A stretch of DNA of 8,462 nucleotides from Magnetospira sp. (GTDB lineage: Bacteria > Pseudomonadota > Alphaproteobacteria > Rhodospirillales > Magnetospiraceae). The stretch covers positions 1-8,462 of the forward strand of contig JANQGL010000135.1 of assembly GCA_028277325.1 (NCBI GenBank), given 5' to 3'. A program made the translations under genes and the position numbers. This document shows, piece after piece, positions 5,057 through 8,462 of the stretch. A model generated the notes under the pieces. The model did not search any database. It saw only the letters and a list, made by a program, of their open reading frames with translations, and was not told the DNA's origin. Position 1 is the stretch's first letter; every line of letters starts with the position of its first letter.

Positions 5057-7018
5057 ATGATCACCGAAATCGGTCATTTCGCGCTCATCCTGGCGCTTTC
5101 GGTCACCGTCGCCCAGGCGGTGGTGCCGATGGTCGGGGCGGCGCGCGGCAACCCGCTGTGGACCGCCTTCGCCGGCCCGGCGGCGCTCGGGCAACTGCTG
5201 CTGATCGCGGTTTCCTTCGCCGCCCTGACCCACGCCTACGTGGTGTCCGATTTCTCGGTCCTCAACGTGGCCGCCAACTCGCACACCGACAAGCCGATGC
5301 TCTACAAGGTGTCCGGGGTGTGGGGCAACCATGAGGGCTCGATGCTGCTGTGGGTGCTGATCCTCGCCCTGTTCGGCGGCGCGGTGGCCCTGTTCGGGCG
5401 CAACCTGCCGCCGGGGCTGAAGGCGCGCGCGCTGTCGGTGCAGGCGATGGTCGCGGTCGGCTTTCTGCTGTTCATCCTGTTCACCTCGAACCCCTTCGAG
5501 CGGATCCCGGCCGAGATGGTGCCGATCAACGGGCGCGGCCTCAACCCGCTGCTTCAGGACCCCGGACTCGCCTTCCATCCGCCGTTCCTGTACCTGGGCT
5601 ACGTCGGCTTCTCGATGGCCTTCTCGTTCGCCATCGCGGCCCTGATCGAGGGCCGGGTGGACGCCGCCTGGGCGCGCTGGGTGCGTCCCTGGACCCTGGC
5701 CGCCTGGATCTTCCTGACCATCGGCATCGCGCTCGGCTCCTGGTGGGCCTATTACGAGCTGGGCTGGGGCGGCTGGTGGTACTGGGACCCGGTGGAGAAC
5801 GCCTCGTTCATGCCCTGGCTGGCCGGCACCGCGCTGCTGCATTCGGCGCTGGTGGTGGAGAAACGCGACAGCCTCAAGGCCTGGACCGTGTTCCTGGCCA
5901 TCGTCACCTTCGGCCTCAGCCTGCTCGGCACCTTCCTGGTGCGGTCCGGGGTGCTGTCGTCGGTGCATGCCTTCGCCACCGACCCGGCGCGCGGCGTGTT
6001 CATCCTCGGCCTGCTGCTGCTCACCGTGGCCGGCTCGCTGGCCCTGTTCGCCTGGCGCGGCCCGACCATGAAGTCGGGCGGCCTGTTCCAGCCGATCTCC
6101 CGCGAGGGCAGCCTGCTGTTCAACAACCTGCTGATGGCGGTGGCGGCGGCCGCCGTGCTGCTCGGCACCCTGTTCCCGCTGATCGCCCAGGCCTTCGAAT
6201 ACAAGGCCTCGGTGGGGCCGCCGTTCTTCAACATGGTGTTCGTGCCGCTGATGGTGCCGATGGTGGTGGCGATGGGGATCGGCCCCCTGATGTCCTGGAA
6301 ACGGGCCGATCTCGGCCCGGCCCTGCGTCGTCTGTGGTTCGTCGCCGCGGTCACCCTGGGCGCGCTGGCGGTGACCGGCGCCCTGGTCGGCGAGACGCGG
6401 CTGATGTCGATGGTCGGCATCGGGCTCGCGGTGTGGCTGGCCGGCGGCACCCTGGTCGAATTCGCGGGCCGCAGCCGCCTCGACCCGCACCGCATGGCGC
6501 GCATGCCGCGCGGCGCCTGGGGCATGACCCTGGCCCATCTGGGCCTCGCCATCGCCATCGCCGGGATGACCGGGGCCGGCCTGTGGAAGCAGGAGAAGGT
6601 GCTCACCATGCAGCCCGGCGAGACGGCCCGCATCGGCGGTTTCGACCTGACCCTGGACGCGGTGCGCGACGAACCGGGCCCCAACTACGCCGCGACCCGG
6701 GGCATCTTCACGGCGCGCCGCGGCGACGACGTCGTGGCGGTGCTGTCGCCGGAGAAGCGGGTCTACACGGTCGAGGGCCGGCCGACCAGCGAGGCGGCGA
6801 TCCACAGCATGATCAGCGGCGACCTCTACGCGGTGATCGGCGATCCGCAGGGCGACGGCTACGTGGTGCGCCTGTTCTGGAACCCGCTGGTGCCGTGGAT
6901 GTGGACCGGCTGCCTGGTGATGGTGGTCGGTGGCGCCCTGAGCCTCACCGACCGCCGGTTCCGGATCGGCGCCCCGAAACGCAGCCGGCTGCGCGGCGCC
7001 GCCCGGCCGGCCGAATAG
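5057..7018 (+). CDS. ccmF: Cytochrome c heme lyase subunit CcmF
   Basis: Encodes 653 residues, full length for CcmF, with GGAGG at 5044-5048 eight bases before the ATG. It is a large inner-membrane protein that takes heme from holo-CcmE and attaches it to the CxxCH sites of apocytochrome c. The WWD motif is at 236-249 (GWGGWWYWDPVENA). Four conserved histidines are present: His174 (FHPPFLYLGY), His262 (LLHSALV), His304 (SSVHAFATDP) and His494 (LAHLGLAIAIAG); from the E. coli numbering I recall, these correspond to 173, 261, 303 and 491. A periplasmic soluble domain (about 512-605) precedes a final transmembrane helix and a basic tail. Everything checked is intact. The frame one base away is open across the whole gene and on into ccmH because of high GC, and is not coding here. 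Confidence 0.97.
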   Translation: MITEIGHFALILALSVTVAQAVVPMVGAARGNPLWTAFAGPAALGQLLLIAVSFAALTHAYVVSDFSVLNVAANSHTDKPMLYKVSGVWGNHEGSMLLWVLILALFGGAVALFGRNLPPGLKARALSVQAMVAVGFLLFILFTSNPFERIPAEMVPINGRGLNPLLQDPGLAFHPPFLYLGYVGFSMAFSFAIAALIEGRVDAAWARWVRPWTLAAWIFLTIGIALGSWWAYYELGWGGWWYWDPVENASFMPWLAGTALLHSALVVEKRDSLKAWTVFLAIVTFGLSLLGTFLVRSGVLSSVHAFATDPARGVFILGLLLLTVAGSLALFAWRGPTMKSGGLFQPISREGSLLFNNLLMAVAAAAVLLGTLFPLIAQAFEYKASVGPPFFNMVFVPLMVPMVVAMGIGPLMSWKRADLGPALRRLWFVAAVTLGALAVTGALVGETRLMSMVGIGLAVWLAGGTLVEFAGRSRLDPHRMARMPRGAWGMTLAHLGLAIAIAGMTGAGLWKQEKVLTMQPGETARIGGFDLTLDAVRDEPGPNYAATRGIFTARRGDDVVAVLSPEKRVYTVEGRPTSEAAIHSMISGDLYAVIGDPQGDGYVVRLFWNPLVPWMWTGCLVMVVGGALSLTDRRFRIGAPKRSRLRGAARPAE

Positions 7019-7036
7019 GGACGGAGGACCCCCAAC

Positions 7037-7573
7037 GTGCAACGCTGGATCTACCTGGTGCCGCTGATCGTCGTCCTGGTGCTCGGCGGCCTGTTCTGGT
7101 CGCAGCTCGGCAAGGATCCGCACCGCATCGACTCGGTGCTGATCAATCAGGCGGTGCCGCCGTTCGACCTGCCGCCGATCGAGGGACGGCAGCGCGGCTT
7201 CTCCTCGGCCGACCTGCTGGGACAGGTGAGCCTGGTCAACGTGTTCGGCTCCTGGTGCATCGCCTGCCGGGCCGAGCACGGGTTCCTGGTCCGCATCAAG
7301 GCCAACCGGGAGGTGCCGATCTTCGGCATCGACTGGCGGGAGAAGGACCGCACCGCCGGTCCGGCCTGGCTGGCCCGCCACGGCGATCCCTACACCCTGG
7401 TCGGCGACGACCCGGACTCCAAGGCGGCGATCGCGTTCGGGGTCACCGGGGCGCCGGAGAGCTTCATCGTCGACCGGCAGGGCATCATCCGCTACAAGCA
7501 CATCGGCCCGCTCACCCCCGAGGTCTGGACCGAGACCATCAAACCGCTGATCGAGAAGCTGAAGCAATCATGA
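7037..7573 (+). CDS. ccmG: Thiol-disulfide oxidoreductase CcmG/DsbE with CIAC active site
   Basis: Encodes 178 residues from GTG (7037) with GGAGG nine bases upstream at 7023-7027. Residues 4-22 are an uncleaved membrane anchor and the rest is a periplasmic thioredoxin fold. CcmG keeps apocytochrome c or CcmH cysteines reduced before heme attachment. The active site reads S72-W-C74-I-A-C77-R-A-E-H-G. In CcmG, and in thioredoxins generally, the residue before the second Cys is normally Pro; here it is Ala, and the usual EHP is EHG. The cis-Pro loop GVTGAPESFIVD (Pro140) is intact, as is the GIDWREKD segment that corresponds to the CcmG-specific GINYKD-like insert. The protein should therefore be redox active, perhaps with a shifted potential or pKa. 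The stop overlaps the ccmH start (ATGA). Confidence 0.94.
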   Translation: MQRWIYLVPLIVVLVLGGLFWSQLGKDPHRIDSVLINQAVPPFDLPPIEGRQRGFSSADLLGQVSLVNVFGSWCIACRAEHGFLVRIKANREVPIFGIDWREKDRTAGPAWLARHGDPYTLVGDDPDSKAAIAFGVTGAPESFIVDRQGIIRYKHIGPLTPEVWTETIKPLIEKLKQS

Positions 7574-8211
7574 CGACGATCCGCCGGACAGGCGACGGCG
7601 CCGCCCTTCGAGGCTCACTTCGCTCGCACCTCAGGATGAGGTTGAAAAAAAAGGAGTATCCGCCTCGTCCCGAGGCGCCCGCGCAGCGGGCCTCGAAGGG
7701 CGACGCGATCCGAAGGGAACGGTGGCTTCGAAGCGCCTGGAAACCCGCCGGCACCGCGGCCGCCCTGCTCGCCGCCACCCTCCTCGCCACCCCGGCCGGG
7801 GCCGTCGACCCGTCGGAAATGCTCGACGACCCGGCGCTGGAGAAGCGGGCCCAGGAGATCGGCCGCGAGCTGCGCTGCCTGGTCTGCCAGAACGAGTCGA
7901 TCGAGGATTCGAACGCCGAACTGGCCGGCGATCTGCGGGTCCTGGTGCGCGATCGCCTGAAGGACGGCGACAGCGACCGGGAGGTGGTCGACTACGTGGT
8001 CTCGCGCTACGGCGACTACGTGCTGCTGACGCCGCCGTTCAAGGCCGAAACCCTCCTGCTGTGGGCCGGGCCCGGGGCGCTGCTGCTGATCGGCCTGACC
8101 GGCCTGGCCCTGTTCTACCGGCGCGGGGCGGGGGAGGCCGACGGCCCGCCGCCGCTTAACGACAGGGAACGGGCGCGCCTGGCGCGCCTGCTGGAGGACC
8201 CGGACTCGTGA
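7570..8211 (+). CDS. ccmH: Cytochrome c maturation thioredoxin-like protein CcmH, with in-frame repeat insertion
   Basis: Encodes 213 residues from the ATG overlapping the ccmG stop; the family is usually nearer 150. The mature domain is standard: DPSEMLDDPALEKRAQEIGREL, then L101-R-C103-L-V-C106-Q-N with the two redox cysteines, then S-I-x-D-S, and a C-terminal transmembrane helix (about 161-183). CcmH reduces apocytochrome c thiols together with CcmG and is part of the CcmFHI lyase. A Sec signal peptide is visible at about 57-78 with probable cleavage after AGA (78/79). The 55 residues before it are abnormal: residues 11-44 come from a palindromic repeat element and are rich in Arg, Lys and Pro. 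ATG (7636) and TTG (7642) are the only other in-frame starts before the signal peptide, and both are inside the element. Translation must therefore read through at least part of it. Confidence 0.93.
   Translation: MTTIRRTGDGAALRGSLRSHLRMRLKKKEYPPRPEAPAQRASKGDAIRRERWLRSAWKPAGTAAALLAATLLATPAGAVDPSEMLDDPALEKRAQEIGRELRCLVCQNESIEDSNAELAGDLRVLVRDRLKDGDSDREVVDYVVSRYGDYVLLTPPFKAETLLLWAGPGALLLIGLTGLALFYRRGAGEADGPPPLNDRERARLARLLEDPDS
7591..7705. repeat. 7-bp direct repeats flanking the ccmH palindrome (possible target duplication)
   Basis: GGCGACG occurs at 7591-7597 and again at 7699-7705, one just before and one at the outer edge of the palindrome. The copies are 108 bases apart, a multiple of three, and both start on a codon boundary (Gly-Asp each time). 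Removing one unit gives MTTIRRTGDAIRRERW leading into the signal peptide, still in frame. A 7-bp match in GC-rich DNA could be chance, and the right copy overlaps the palindrome's last four bases. Confidence 0.45.
7602..7702. repeat. 101-bp palindromic repeat element inside ccmH
   Basis: The two 40-base arms, 7602-7641 and 7663-7702, are inverted copies matching at 32 of 40 positions. The outer 13 bases are perfect (CGCCCTTCGAGGC at 7602-7614 against 7690-7702). The 21-base spacer holds a run of eight A. Each arm also folds on itself: CCTCA/TGAGG (7629-7641), CGCCTCG/CGAGGCG (7661-7677) and CCCGC/GCGGG (7678-7690). The core (CCCTTCGAGGC, a CTTCGCTCG-like loop, CACCTCAGGATGAGG) is, from memory, the scattered intergenic palindrome seen in many alphaproteobacterial genomes. 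The arms have diverged while no stop codon arose in the ccmH frame. It carries no protein gene of its own, so it is REP- or MITE-like. Confidence 0.85.
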
Positions 8212-8462
8212 TCGGCTTGTGGATCCCCATCGGCGCGCTGACCGTCGCCGTCCTGGTTCTCGTGCTGACGCCCCTGCTGCGCCGCCGAGCGACCGAGGTC
8301 GGGCGCAACGATTACGATCTCGCGGTGTTCAAGGACCAGTTGGCGGAGGTCGACCGGGCCCTGGGGCGCGGCTTGGTGCCGGCCGAGCAGGCCGACGCCC
8401 GGCGCACCGAGATCCGGCGCCGCAACCTGGCCCTGGCCGACGCCGAGGCGGCGGTGCGGAAA
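8208..8462 (+). CDS. ccmI: Cytochrome c biogenesis protein CcmI (3' end outside window)
   Basis: The first 85 residues are present and the frame is open at the window end. The GTG start overlaps the ccmH stop (GTGA at 8208-8211), with GGAGG at 8193-8197 ten bases upstream. An N-terminal transmembrane helix (about 3-24) is followed by a basic stretch (RRRATEVGRN). Then comes the conserved CcmI N-terminal region YDLAVFKDQLAEVDRALGRG with a coiled-coil character (about 36-85), with LVPAEQADARRTEIRRR after it. CcmI is a membrane-bound chaperone that binds the C-terminus of apocytochrome c and presents it to CcmF and CcmH; the TPR part that does this lies beyond the window. Position after ccmH supports the call. 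Confidence 0.92.
   Translation, partial: MIGLWIPIGALTVAVLVLVLTPLLRRRATEVGRNDYDLAVFKDQLAEVDRALGRGLVPAEQADARRTEIRRRNLALADAEAAVRK

Noticed and set aside
4952..7567. An 871-codon minus-strand open frame opposite ccmF and ccmG.
   Set aside because: Composition is His/Gln/Arg/Gly-rich with no recognisable domain, and it lies entirely opposite well-supported genes. This is the expected antisense artefact of GC-rich codon use.
7650..7656. AAAGGAG in the palindrome spacer as a ribosome site for a shorter CcmH.
   Set aside because: No ATG, GTG or TTG follows in frame at a usable distance, so it is more likely part of the element's A-rich spacer.
5350..8211. A 953-codon open frame running through ccmF and ccmG into ccmH.
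   Set aside because: Only the last 213 codons (from 7570) are CcmH. The upstream part is Arg/Gly/Pro/Ala-rich shadow of ccmF and ccmG, kept open by high GC.

Overview
The window is high-GC DNA from an alphaproteobacterium, probably from the Rhodospirillales or a relative. This is inferred from the RadC and Ccm protein sequences and the codon use; no rRNA gene or other lineage marker is present. It holds the 3' part of radC (2-691), an AT-richer accessory segment (about 800-2075), and a contiguous System I cytochrome c maturation operon, ccmABCDEFGHI (2176 to the window end), with ccmI cut off by the window edge.

The accessory segment stands out by composition: bases 1081-1140 are 24/60 G+C and 1741-1800 are 18/60, against 45/60 for 2281-2340 inside ccmA. 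It carries two overlapping small genes. The first encodes a four-cysteine zinc-ribbon-like protein (858-1181). The second encodes a single-pass membrane protein with a C-terminal coiled coil (1174-1662). A roughly 500-base non-coding stretch follows, with two terminator-like hairpins and, on the minus strand, what reads as the truncated C-terminal end of an IS1595-type transposase (1919-2074). I read this as a transferred cassette that landed between radC and the ccm operon. The function of the two genes is unknown.

The ccm genes are all on the plus strand, mostly overlapping or a few bases apart, and read as one translationally coupled operon. CcmA, B, C and D form the heme-handling ABC module that loads heme onto CcmE. 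CcmF, H and I form the heme lyase that attaches heme to apocytochrome c. CcmG and CcmH supply the thiol reductants. All motif residues checked are present, with two oddities: CcmG has a Cys-Ile-Ala-Cys active site where the family normally has Cys-X-Pro-Cys, and ccmH carries a palindromic repeat element inside its reading frame.

That element is the most interesting signal. A 101-bp imperfect palindrome (7602-7702, two 40-base arms matching at 32 positions) sits between the ccmH start codon and its signal peptide. Two 7-bp direct repeats, exactly 108 bases (36 codons) apart, flank it. Removing one repeat unit restores a normal-looking CcmH N-terminus in frame. No ATG, GTG or TTG occurs in frame after the middle of the element, so at least part of it must be translated.
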